From positions 1-63,933 of the forward strand of contig JBAQYV010000150.1 in the NCBI GenBank assembly GCA_049790315.1: DNA of 63,933 nt. Direction: 5' to 3'. The position numbers and the translations under genes are program-made. Positions 26,801 to 34,586 of this stretch are shown one piece after another. Below the pieces are notes generated by a model, which worked only from the letters and a program-made list of their open reading frames with translations, was not told where the DNA came from and ran no database searches. How positions within the stretch are numbered: position 1 is the stretch's first letter; each line of letters begins with the position of its first letter. This DNA comes from DASPOJ01 sp049790315. Its GTDB lineage: Bacteria > Acidobacteriota > Terriglobia > Acidiferrales > UBA7541.

Positions 26801-27717
26801 AGAAAAACCGGATCGGTTCGCAGTTGCGTGCCGAAGCCGCGGCTGCTCAGTTTGTCGTCGGGCTTTCCAGGTTCTTCCTCCGGCGAAGGCAACCCAACTT
26901 CACCTTTCTTCGCGCCACCACGCTCAAACACGCGCAACACATTGCCCGGCTGCGAAATCTCCCAGCGTTCCAGCGGCGTCATTTCTGCGATGATCCCCTT
27001 CTGCCGCGTTTCCTCCGCGCTCGGCGGCGGAATCGTGTGCAAAGTTTGCGGTGTACCATCGGCGGCGTAACTTTCGCCGAAGCGCGTATCCTTGTAAGGA
27101 TAAGCGCCGTTGTTGTAGAGCGCTGCGCCCCACAAAATTCCGCCCGTGGTCATCATGCTCGTCGCCACGTTGCGCACAACCGACGCGTGGCACCCCGCCT
27201 CGCCGCACGTCTGCGCTGCGACGCGCAAGTCTCCCGGATTCACGAAGCGAACGTATTCCGCGCTTTCGTGCAGCCACGCCGCGTAAGCGCGCACGGGCTC
27301 AGCCGAACGGTCGGCAAGCCCCGATTCGCGCGGCAACACGTGCGCCGCCCGCTTGGCCTGCTCGTAAGCGGCCGATCCCGGCTTCGCGCCACTCGGCATG
27401 GGCAAATCGGCTCGCCCGCCGTGGCAGTCCGTGCATCCCAGCCGCACAGTCCCTGTCGCGTGCATCGTCGGCTCATCCGTCTGCGTGTGGCACGAAATGC
27501 AGCCCGCGCTTTTACGCGCCACGTCGTCCTCAGTTTGCTGCGACAATCGCGATTCCGGCGCCGCGGAGCCGGCCTGACGGCCCGATGCGGCCTCCACATA
27601 CGCGCCGGCGGCAAGAATCGCGAGCATCGCCACAAACGCGGCGGCCGGCGCGATTCCTCGCACGCGGGCGGCGCGCGCACAATGCGTCGAATTAGAATTG
27701 AACGCGAACATTGCCAA
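23851..27717 (-). CDS. Large decaheme cytochrome with C-terminal LVIVD beta-propeller
   Basis: Protein of 1288 residues with a signal segment (about residues 22-44). Heme sites seen in order are CISCH, CTDCH, CGEAGCH (CX4CH), CTACH, CMVCH, CVDCH, CVDCH, CYTCH, CFGCH and CTDCH, that is nine CXXCH plus one wide motif. The last 450 residues form LVIVD-type propeller repeats, for example YAYVADGANGLRILEV, YAFVADREGLKVLDVTD and GIAIVDITRPEHPSL. Such propellers are mostly on surface or periplasmic proteins and mediate binding. The start overlaps the end of the upstream barrel gene by 26 bases, so the two are co-translated. Length, heme number and coupling to an outer-membrane barrel make it a candidate for the outer-facing or barrel-inserted electron carrier; secretion across the outer membrane is not shown by the sequence. 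Confidence 0.88.
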   Translation of the reverse strand: MAMFAFNSNSTHCARAARVRGIAPAAAFVAMLAILAAGAYVEAASGRQAGSAAPESRLSQQTEDDVARKSAGCISCHTQTDEPTMHATGTVRLGCTDCHGGRADLPMPSGAKPGSAAYEQAKRAAHVLPRESGLADRSAEPVRAYAAWLHESAEYVRFVNPGDLRVAAQTCGEAGCHASVVRNVATSMMTTGGILWGAALYNNGAYPYKDTRFGESYAADGTPQTLHTIPPPSAEETRQKGIIAEMTPLERWEISQPGNVLRVFERGGAKKGEVGLPSPEEEPGKPDDKLSSRGFGTQLRTDPVFLGLQKTRLVDPMLSMPGTNDQPGDYRASGCTACHVIYANDRSPEHSAQYAKYGNMGFSASSDPTIPHEESGHAIRHVFTRSIPSSQCMVCHVHPGTNMLATYFGYTWWDNESDGQAMYPATQRNPTDEQRNEISARNPEGAAVRGMWSDVNFLSQTGSAEFNAKLKQTQFADFHSHGWLFRAVYARDRLGRLLDANGGVVPFDDPLKFSKAVHLEDIHLEKGMQCVDCHFEQDAHGTGALYGEPRAAVELDCVDCHGTIAGRASLVTSGPAAPAGGTHLEGLRTPWGQRRFEWREGRLYQRSMMDPHQEWEIVQTLDSITPGNAHYNEKSRLAKTLRTDGVTWGDVPRDAAMLAHANSRMACYTCHTSWTPNCFGCHLQMTANQRRPMLHNEGLLTRNWTSYNFQVLRDDGYMLAVDGTVTGHRIAPARSSCAILVSSQNANREWLYYTQQPVSAPGFSGEAFSTFVPHTVRARETKTCTDCHVSAEGDNNAWMAMLLLQGTNFVNYMGRYVYVADGAKGFSAVVAAEHDEPEAIFGSDLQRMAYPDGYRRHVARGGKLTTAFGHGGNVLDLQLRGEYLYAALGAGGFRIYDVANIDNKGFSERMVTAPVSPLGQRLYVKTKYATAVATPTTLALDPLRTQHPENEEQKIHLMYGFLYVTDREEGLIVVGNPDLQSKSPGVGTLLNGNPEDNFIGRAATFNPGGILHGARRITIAGTYAYILCDRGLVVVDLDNPLAPRVTAEIDAPALVEPQGVAVQFRYAFVADREGLKVLDVTDLGHPRLVPGAEVALDDARNVTASRTYAYVPSGRHGIAIVDITRPEHPSLAQTFTADGAINDARDVKIGAVAGGVYAYVADGANGLRILEVLSPEESPDSYGFSPPLRPNLIATYRTPGPALEVSRGIDRDRAVDESGNQLAVFGRRGARPLNREEAERLYLRGGELYTVTDSPPSQPLAMGSSSTRGESAASAFGNWIDRLRAVVR

Positions 27718-30007
27718 ATAGCGAAAAAAGCGTGTGCCCCGTGTAAATCTCGCGAAATCCCGCGCCCGGATCGAGCGCCGCCGCGCCGCCGGTCAGCACG
27801 ATGTTTTCCGTCAGCGGCGGCCGATACACCACGCCCATGCTGTAATCCTCGCCGATCGTATTGCGAATCGGCGTTTGGAACAGCACCAGTTCCAGCGGAG
27901 CCGTATCTTCAAATCGCAGAAAGTTCACGTTGAGCACGGCTTTGAGTTTCGTCGTCAGATTGAAATCGGCTCCGCCATTCGCCAGAAAAATTCCGGGATT
28001 CACGAAGTTCGCCTGACCCTCGTTTTTGCTCGAGCGCAAATCGGGCAGCAGGCTATCCGGCGTCGTCAAAAAAACGCTCGCGCCGGTCAGCGGAATTCCT
28101 TCGCGGCTCCAAAAACTGAAATCACCGCCGGCGAATTCCGGCTGATCCACGATCGCGTCGAATCCCGTCGCGCGCCCGTCGCGCGGATTCGCGTCGCCGG
28201 ATGCGTAGAACGCCGACGCTCGGAATCGCATCCAATCCCGATCCCACGAAATCTCCATCGCCGCCATCTGCGCGTCGATCGTCGTGCGCCGCCCGGCGAT
28301 CGGATTGAAGTCGTCCTCGCCCAGCGCCTGATAGAACGCATGATTGACGTTCCATCGCCCGAAATGCCCGCTCCCCGCCCATCCCAGATACGCGGCGCGC
28401 ACGTTGTGCAGGCGCGCGGCGCCGATGTCCGCGGGACGCACCAGAAATCCGTTGTCGTCGTAGTGCAGGCTCGCGTCGTCCTTGTTGTAGTGGACGCTGA
28501 ATTCCGTCGTATAGCCGGGCCTCCCGAAATCCTGCATATACAAATTCGCGACGATCACTTGCTGATGTCGCGCGTCGAAGGTATTCAGATCGCTGTTCGT
28601 ATCTTTTTCCAGCAGATTGAAGTATGCCGCGTTGTACTCCCACCGGCCGGAATACAAATTCCCGAAAACGCGCACGCCGGGCTGGTCGTCCACAAAAATA
28701 AACCCAAGGAAATCGCTTTGAAAATGCTGGATGCCCGCGCGAACTGAAATAAAATCATAGTCGGAATCCAGATCGTGCAGTTTCACCTCCACAAACGCTT
28801 CCTGCAGTCCCACATGGGCGTCCAGCCGCGAAGTCCCATCCTGTGGATTTACATTCACCACTCCAAGTTCCTGCACCTTCAAATAATTTACGTTTACCGC
28901 CGGGGTCACGCGAATCCGCCAATCCACTGGCCGGAACGACGCGTCGCCATGAAACAGATCTGCCGTGAACAGGAATGTTTGGCTCAGCGCGAATTGATCG
29001 CAACGCCCGAAAAATTCGCTGCTGCCCGGCCGGGCCGGACTCACATTCGTAGGCGTTGGCAAGCATCGCCCGTCCACAGCGGTCTCGCTCGTCGCGGTTA
29101 AGTTCAGAAATGTCTGCTGCCCAATGATGGGCTGATCGCCCTTCAACTTATTGCGGTCAAACGGATCGTACCAATGCGATTTCACGTATGGATATTCTCC
29201 GCCATCGCCGTAGCGGCGCGTATCCGGCATGGGAATGTTCCAACGATCCGGAGTCTCTGCGAAAACTTCTTGCGCGGGCGGCAGAGTCTCAGGCTGCGGC
29301 TCGCTCCATTTCGGATCGGCGTCCGGGCGGCGCGGCAGCACGCGATAGGGACCAACCATCGCAATCGCCAGCATCGGCGCCGATGGACCGAGTTCCGGTT
29401 GTCGCGGCAATCGCGAGCGCGGCGCGGCGGCCACTTCCGCGGGCGCGAGCGTAAGCTCGACGATAAAAACATCGCCGGCGCCAAGCATCACCTCTGAGCG
29501 CACCTCCGTAACGTATCCCGGGCTTTCAATCGTGAGCGAATAAGATCCCGGCGCAAGGTCGCGTATGCGGAACACGCCGTCAGCGCTCGTCGTCACCGCC
29601 GACGAATCGAATTTCACCGTCGCGCCAACCACCGCGCGCCCACTTTCATCGCGCACTTCGCCTTCGATCGCCGCTGTGCGCGGCGCCATTTGTCGCGGCA
29701 AACGTTGCCCCTGAAACTCCGCGATCGAAATTTGTGATTGTGGGACCGTTGGCAAATTCGTTTTGGGACGCGGCCGCGGACGAGGGTGGGGACGAGGGCG
29801 CTGCGGTGTGGCTGAGCCCTGCGATTCCTGCGCATGATGCGCAATACCCTGTCGCGCGTGATCCGCCGGGGTCGGCTGTGCATGATGCGCAACTCGCGCA
29901 TGGCGCGCGTGACTCGCGCGGCGCGGTGCGGCAGCAGCCGCTGCTAGCGGCATCGCCAGCGCGGTCAAAAAAATTGCGATCGCGATTCGCAAGGATGCTC
30001 GGCGCAC
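27692..30007 (-). CDS. Outer-membrane beta-barrel protein with carboxypeptidase-regulatory-like domain
   Basis: Exported protein of 771 residues. After a signal peptide (residues 1-27) comes a basic, His/Arg/Pro-rich linker, then a CarboxypepD_reg-like beta sandwich (IEGEVRDESGRAVVGATVKFD to LTIESPGYVTEV). The rest is beta-strand rich with alternating aromatic residues, such as YNAAYFNLLEK, WNVNHAFYQAL and DYDFISVRAGI, and ends in an aromatic strand, LFSLFGNVRVQF, with the C-terminal Phe typical of outer-membrane barrels. It is transcribed first in a leftward pair with the LVIVD decaheme protein, which its 3' end overlaps. By analogy with porin-cytochrome complexes it could hold a cytochrome in the outer membrane, but no sequence similarity to MtrB, PioB or OmbB was recognised by eye. 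It shares a 164-base promoter gap with the GlcG-like lipoprotein gene. Confidence 0.8.
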   Translation of the reverse strand: MRRASLRIAIAIFLTALAMPLAAAAAAPRRASHARHARVAHHAQPTPADHARQGIAHHAQESQGSATPQRPRPHPRPRPRPKTNLPTVPQSQISIAEFQGQRLPRQMAPRTAAIEGEVRDESGRAVVGATVKFDSSAVTTSADGVFRIRDLAPGSYSLTIESPGYVTEVRSEVMLGAGDVFIVELTLAPAEVAAAPRSRLPRQPELGPSAPMLAIAMVGPYRVLPRRPDADPKWSEPQPETLPPAQEVFAETPDRWNIPMPDTRRYGDGGEYPYVKSHWYDPFDRNKLKGDQPIIGQQTFLNLTATSETAVDGRCLPTPTNVSPARPGSSEFFGRCDQFALSQTFLFTADLFHGDASFRPVDWRIRVTPAVNVNYLKVQELGVVNVNPQDGTSRLDAHVGLQEAFVEVKLHDLDSDYDFISVRAGIQHFQSDFLGFIFVDDQPGVRVFGNLYSGRWEYNAAYFNLLEKDTNSDLNTFDARHQQVIVANLYMQDFGRPGYTTEFSVHYNKDDASLHYDDNGFLVRPADIGAARLHNVRAAYLGWAGSGHFGRWNVNHAFYQALGEDDFNPIAGRRTTIDAQMAAMEISWDRDWMRFRASAFYASGDANPRDGRATGFDAIVDQPEFAGGDFSFWSREGIPLTGASVFLTTPDSLLPDLRSSKNEGQANFVNPGIFLANGGADFNLTTKLKAVLNVNFLRFEDTAPLELVLFQTPIRNTIGEDYSMGVVYRPPLTENIVLTGGAAALDPGAGFREIYTGHTLFSLFGNVRVQF

Positions 30008-30171
30008 CCGGCTCGCCTCGGACGCCTCCTGAATCGTGGCGCCGTTTCGACAGCACGGATTTTGCCTCGACTCCCGGCCGGTTGAAACGAAATTCCGCGT
30101 CTAAGGTGCCACCCGGTGCAATTCATTCTTTGGCGCAAGTCCGCGTCGCTCTCCTTGAGCGGCCTCAACCG

Positions 30172-31755
30172 ATGTGCTACGTAGACAAGACAACCGTGAT
30201 CGAAACATTGCACCGCAATCGGCAGCCACGTCGCGCCGCGCTCGCGTTGACGCTAGTCGTCGCCGCGCTGTCGCTCGCAGCCTGCGGCGGCGCGACCGGC
30301 CCCACATCGGCCACCACGGTGCCGCCGCCTGCGTTATCGCCGGATCTTTCGGCAAGCCAGGTTCAATCGCTCGTCGTGGCCGCGGCGCAAGCCGCCGATG
30401 TCGACACAATGGTCATTGCCGTGTCGGATCGCGCCGGCCAGGTCCTCGCGATCTACAGAAAACCCTCGGCGCCCGCGGCCACGCCGGGAAATTTCGGCGC
30501 AGCCGTTGATACAAATGAGCTCGCCGTTTCTCTCGCCCGCACCGCCGCATTTTTCAGCAACGATCAAGCTCCGATTTCTTCGCGCAGTGTGCGTTTCTTG
30601 AGCGGCATTCATTTTCCGCCCGGTGTTGCCGGATCGGCGAACGCTCCCCTTTACGCCATCGAAAATAGCAATCGCGGCTGTGCGCTCTCTTCCAATTTTC
30701 TCCCCGGCCAATCCATCTCGCCCCCAACCGCGCTTGACGGCGTTTCGCCCAGCCTCGGCATCGCCACCGGCAAAGCCGATCTCGACGATAGCGATCCAAC
30801 CGCCGTTAATCCCGGCGGCGTGCCGATTTTTGAAAGTGGAGTCGTTGTCGGCGGAATCGGCGTTGCGGGCGTCGCGCCCGATGTCGCCGAATTCGCCGCG
30901 TACGCCGCGGCCACATCAAATGGCTTTGGTTTTAACCCTGCCGCGCCCGGCGCCGTCGTGATCGGGGGCATCACGGTGCCGTTCGTCGATCAGACGACAC
31001 AGCCCACGGGCACAACCGCCGGAACTGCCGACGGCGCATTTCTGATCGGCCCCACCGCCAGCCCGGCACAACCGCCTGAAAATTATCTCGTCGGACCGAA
31101 CGCCGGCCCGCACGGCGGTCTCAGCGCCAGCGAGGTAAATCAAATCATCATGAACGCCGTCGCGACCGCCAACACGACGCGCGCCGTGCTCCGACTCCCC
31201 GAAGACTCAACAACCGAGATGGTAATCGCCGTCGCCGATCTAGACGGCACGATCATCGGCCTTTACCGCATGCCCGATTCCACCGTCTTCAGCATCGATG
31301 TTTCCGCGACCAAAGCGCGCAACATGGTTTACTTCAACAGCGTTTCGCGCACGGCAACCGATCTTGAAGGCGTCCCCATCGGCACCGCTGTGACGAGTCG
31401 CACGATCGGTTACGGCGCACAGCCACTTTTTCCGCCAGGAATCGACGGCACGAATCCCGGTCCATTTTTCAATTTATTTCAGCAGGACACAGCCCATCCG
31501 TGCACGCAGGGTTTCCAGCCGCCCGGTCCCAATCAAAGTGGCGTTGTGTTTTTCCCCGGATCGGTGCCGCTCTATCTGAACGGAGTCCTCGTCGGCGGCT
31601 TGGGCGTTAGCGGCGATGGCGTGGATCAAGACGATTACGTCGCGGCTGGCGGCGGCGCGGGGTATGAAGCGCCCGCGGCCATTCGCGCGGATCAAATCTC
31701 AATCGATGGCGTCACCCTGCCGTATCAATTATTCCCGCGCAATCCAACAAACTGA
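30172..31755 (+). CDS. Lipoprotein with two GlcG/HbpS-like (DUF336) domains
   Basis: Protein of 527 residues, a predicted lipoprotein. The hydrophobic segment ALALTLVVAALSLAAC has a lipobox (LAAC) with the lipidated Cys near residue 39. Two copies of the GlcG/HbpS-like domain follow. Copy one starts at DLSASQVQSLVVAAAQAA with DTMVIAVSDRAGQVLAIYR and ends near ITVPFVDQ. Copy two starts at GLSASEVNQIIMNAVATA with EMVIAVADLDGTIIGLYRMPD and ends at ITLPYQLF-like residues. Both contain the closing motif GVPIFESGVVVGGIGVAG or VPLYLNGVLVGGLGVSG. HbpS-type domains bind heme or cobalamin, and some act with redox sensors. The start at ATG 30172 or GTG 30196 cannot be settled. Its place beside multiheme genes fits a heme-related role, for example heme buffering or cytochrome assembly; this is inferred. 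Confidence 0.82.
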   Translation: MCYVDKTTVIETLHRNRQPRRAALALTLVVAALSLAACGGATGPTSATTVPPPALSPDLSASQVQSLVVAAAQAADVDTMVIAVSDRAGQVLAIYRKPSAPAATPGNFGAAVDTNELAVSLARTAAFFSNDQAPISSRSVRFLSGIHFPPGVAGSANAPLYAIENSNRGCALSSNFLPGQSISPPTALDGVSPSLGIATGKADLDDSDPTAVNPGGVPIFESGVVVGGIGVAGVAPDVAEFAAYAAATSNGFGFNPAAPGAVVIGGITVPFVDQTTQPTGTTAGTADGAFLIGPTASPAQPPENYLVGPNAGPHGGLSASEVNQIIMNAVATANTTRAVLRLPEDSTTEMVIAVADLDGTIIGLYRMPDSTVFSIDVSATKARNMVYFNSVSRTATDLEGVPIGTAVTSRTIGYGAQPLFPPGIDGTNPGPFFNLFQQDTAHPCTQGFQPPGPNQSGVVFFPGSVPLYLNGVLVGGLGVSGDGVDQDDYVAAGGGAGYEAPAAIRADQISIDGVTLPYQLFPRNPTN

Positions 31756-31780
31756 CGATATCGCGCGGAGTTAAGCCGCG

Positions 31781-33199
31781 CTAGCCTTCGCGCAGCTTGT
31801 GACCAGCCAAATTTCCAAGTCCGTCGTAAGCGGCGTATTTGTACATTTCCGAAAGCGTCGGATAATTGAATACCAGATGGATGAAGGAATCGATCGTGCC
31901 GCCGGATTCGATGATCGCCGAACCCAAATGAACCAAATCCGTCGCGCCTTCACCGATGATGTGCACGCCGATCAAAACTTTATTGTTGCGGCGGAACACA
32001 AGTTTTAGCAGTCCGCTTGAATCGCCTGTAATTTGCCCGCGAGTGTTGTTGGCATACCGCGCGCGTCCCACGCAATGTGGAATATCTTTTTCGCGGCAGG
32101 TTTCTTCGGTTTCTCCCACCGCGGAGATTTCCGGAATCGTATAAATTCCCATCGGCAGTGTCGAAGCCACGCGTTTCTTGTACGGAAAATCGAACGCGTG
32201 GCACATCGCCACGCGCCCCTGCTCCATCGACGTCGAAACGAGCGCGGGAAATCCCACCACGTCGCCCGCCGCGTAAATATGCGGCACCGTGGTTTGAAAC
32301 ACCGCGTTCACTTCGATCGTGCCGCGCGCGTTTAACTCCAGGCCGGCGCGTTCCAGATTCAATCCATCGACGGCGCCGCGCCGCCCTGCGGCGAATAGTG
32401 TAGTTTCGCGCTCGATTACCTTTCCCGATTTCAAAGTCATGCTCACGCCGGCCGGCGTGCATTCGAGCTTCGCCATACGCTCGCCCAATATGACTTCCAC
32501 GCCAAGGCTCGTGAAACGCTCGGCCAGACGATCCGAAATTTCCGCATCGAGAAACGGAAGGAGCCGATCGCGTCCGTCCACCAGGGCAACCTGCACGCCC
32601 AGCGCCGCGAAAATCGAAGCGTATTCGCAACCGATTACGCCGCCGCCCACCACCACCATGCTCTTCGGGATGCGGTCCATGCTCAGAATCGAATCGGAAT
32701 CAAAAACGAAATGGTCGTCGTACGGAATATCCGGCGTGCGATGCGGACGCGACCCTGTGGCGATTAGAATCGCGGTTGCCGTCAACCGCCGAGACTCCTC
32801 ATCTTTCGCAAGCACCACAATGGTGCGCGTATCTTCAAATCCGGCGACTCCGCGAATCAGCGTCACTTTGTGCGCTTCTAAATTCAATGCGATTTTGTCG
32901 CGCTCCCAGGAAATCACCGCGTCCTTGCGGTGCATAAAATCTTCCACCGTCAGCCCTTCGCGCAGCGAGTAATCGATGCCGTAAAGGCCGCGCTGCTTCA
33001 ATCCCGAAAAATAAAGCGCGGATTCGCGCAGCGTCTTTGTCGGTACGGTGCCTGTGTTTATGCCTGCCCCGCCCAACAAGCCGCGCTCGATCAACGCGAC
33101 TTGCTTGCCGAAATAGGCGGCCTGCGCCGCGGCCTTTTCTCCCGCCGGCCCCGAACCGATCACGATCAGATCGAAATGCTCCGCCACTGTCTCCACCAA
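31781..33199 (-). CDS. sthA: Soluble pyridine nucleotide transhydrogenase-like flavoprotein
   Basis: Class I flavoprotein of 472 residues, closest in style to SthA. The FAD site is VIGSGPAGEKAAAQAA (residues 13-28), the second nucleotide site VVVGGGVIGCEYASIFAALG, and the C-terminal dimer domain contains GVHIIGEGATDLVH. SthA-type enzymes move hydride between NAD(H) and NADP(H) through FAD. In the segment that holds the redox disulfide in most relatives, GGxCxNxGCxP is replaced by GGAGINTGTVP, so both cysteines are absent (positions 46 and 51). Known SthA proteins lack the second and usually keep the first. It therefore cannot use a disulfide, in line with a transhydrogenase or another hydride transfer. 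It lies convergent to the GlcG lipoprotein gene and may feed reducing power into or out of the redox cluster. Confidence 0.85.
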   Translation of the reverse strand: MVETVAEHFDLIVIGSGPAGEKAAAQAAYFGKQVALIERGLLGGAGINTGTVPTKTLRESALYFSGLKQRGLYGIDYSLREGLTVEDFMHRKDAVISWERDKIALNLEAHKVTLIRGVAGFEDTRTIVVLAKDEESRRLTATAILIATGSRPHRTPDIPYDDHFVFDSDSILSMDRIPKSMVVVGGGVIGCEYASIFAALGVQVALVDGRDRLLPFLDAEISDRLAERFTSLGVEVILGERMAKLECTPAGVSMTLKSGKVIERETTLFAAGRRGAVDGLNLERAGLELNARGTIEVNAVFQTTVPHIYAAGDVVGFPALVSTSMEQGRVAMCHAFDFPYKKRVASTLPMGIYTIPEISAVGETEETCREKDIPHCVGRARYANNTRGQITGDSSGLLKLVFRRNNKVLIGVHIIGEGATDLVHLGSAIIESGGTIDSFIHLVFNYPTLSEMYKYAAYDGLGNLAGHKLREG

Positions 33200-33414
33200 A
33201 AGCCTCCGTGTTTCGTTCGGACGAGCCGTTTGATTCTAGCCGAAGCTGCGGTGGCGCTTGGCGTTTTCTGCCGGGCGTGTGCCGAAAACCACGAGTGGCG
33301 CTTTCACCCAATCGCGCGCACCCGAACTCGCGAGTCCGCGGACACGGAAATCAATCGCCGCACTTGCGGGCACGAGGCGTCGCGCCAATCTCCAAGGCGG
33401 CCGCGAAAGCGAAA

Positions 33415-34455
33415 TCAGCCGCCGCGTGTGTGCATTTCGAGATGCGGATCGCGGCGCAATTGATCGAGTGGAACAAAAACGCCGCGATCGCGTTGCGCTA
33501 AACGAAGTTCGGCGCCGCGATCGTCGCGGGCACGCCATACAGCCGCGATCTGCGCGGCGAGTTCGGCGGGCGTGGCGCCGCCGCGCAGTGGGCCGCGCAA
33601 ATCCACTCCACTCGTCGCATAGAGGCAGAGAAACCAGATGCCATCGGCGGTGAGGCGGCTGCGATCGCACGAGCGGCAAAACGGAGTCGTCGTGGACGCG
33701 ATCACACCGAACACTGTGCCGTCGGCGAGACGAAATCGCTCGGCGGGAGCGGAGCCACCTTCATCGAGCGGCGTGGTTGCGCCGTAGCGCGCGGCGAGCG
33801 TCGCCAACATTTCGGCGCGGCTGACGACGCGCCGCGGCGACCACTCGATGGCGCCGCCGACGTCCATGTACTCGATGAAACGAATTTCGGCGCGCACGCG
33901 CTTGCCGAACTCGATCAGGTCCGGCAATTCATCGTCGTTCACGCCGCGCATGATCACGGCATCGAGTTTCAGCGGCGCGAAACCGGCGCGGCTCGCGGCG
34001 TCAATGCCTTCCAGAACGCGCGCGAGTTCGTCGCGGCGCGTGATTACGGCGAAGCGATCTGGCCGCAATGTGTCCAGGCTGACGGTTACGCGGCCAAGGC
34101 CGGCGTCGCGCAACTCCTGTGTGCGATCCGCGAGCAAAACACCATTCGTGGTCATCGCCAAATCTTCGATGGCGGGATTTGCGGCCAGGCGGCGCACGAT
34201 GTCCGGCAATTCGCGGCGCAGTAGCGGCTCGCCGCCGGTCAGGCGCACGCGTTTGGCGCCGACGACAGTGAACACTTCGACCACTCGCGCGATTTCTTCG
34301 GCGCTCAGCATGCGCTCGCCCGGCAGCCAGGTGTAGTCCTCGAGCGGCATACAGTAGCGGCAGCGCAGATTGCAACGGTCGGTGACGGAGACGCGCAGCG
34401 AACTAAGCGCGCGGCCGAATGTGTCGAACGTCGCAGTGTGGGATGGAAGCATCAT
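33415..34455 (-). CDS. moaA: GTP 3',8-cyclase MoaA
   Basis: Radical SAM enzyme of 346 residues that catalyses the first step of molybdenum cofactor synthesis, converting GTP to 3',8-cyclo-GTP. The radical SAM cluster ligands are Cys28, Cys32 and Cys35 in CNLRCRYC. Further SAM-binding blocks are LTGGEPLLR and TTNGVLL. The second [4Fe-4S] cluster ligands are in FCRSCDRSRLTADG followed by a Cys in FLCLYA. The chain ends in the Gly-Gly tail needed for activity (HTRGG). No other moa, moe or mog gene is in the window, so this copy stands apart from a pathway cluster. It is separated by 215 bases from the transhydrogenase gene on the same strand. Confidence 0.95.
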   Translation of the reverse strand: MMLPSHTATFDTFGRALSSLRVSVTDRCNLRCRYCMPLEDYTWLPGERMLSAEEIARVVEVFTVVGAKRVRLTGGEPLLRRELPDIVRRLAANPAIEDLAMTTNGVLLADRTQELRDAGLGRVTVSLDTLRPDRFAVITRRDELARVLEGIDAASRAGFAPLKLDAVIMRGVNDDELPDLIEFGKRVRAEIRFIEYMDVGGAIEWSPRRVVSRAEMLATLAARYGATTPLDEGGSAPAERFRLADGTVFGVIASTTTPFCRSCDRSRLTADGIWFLCLYATSGVDLRGPLRGGATPAELAAQIAAVWRARDDRGAELRLAQRDRGVFVPLDQLRRDPHLEMHTRGG

Positions 34456-34530
34456 GGTGGTGGCGATGTTCCATCGTAGGGTTCGGCGGCTCCAGGCGTC
34501 AACCGAGGCGGCGCGACGCGATCAAAGGCT

Positions 34531-34555
34531 GGAGGCCTGAAGGCCTCCGCTACAT
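34531..34555. repeat. Palindromic repeat, copy 1 (REP-like)
   Basis: GGAGGCCT-GA-AGGCCTCC (34531-34548) is a perfect 8-bp inverted repeat followed by GCTACAT. The same core and suffix occur twice more at 62949 and 63025. It sits between the divergent moaA and GNAT genes. Three copies in one window at intergenic sites suggest a dispersed REP-type element. Confidence 0.7.
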
Positions 34556-34586
34556 GACCCGCGTGTGCGTTTGCTAGTATCTGCGG

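Noticed and set aside
26824..27933. Rightward frame of 369 residues
   Set aside because: It lies opposite the LVIVD decaheme gene, is extremely Arg-rich and has no ribosome site.
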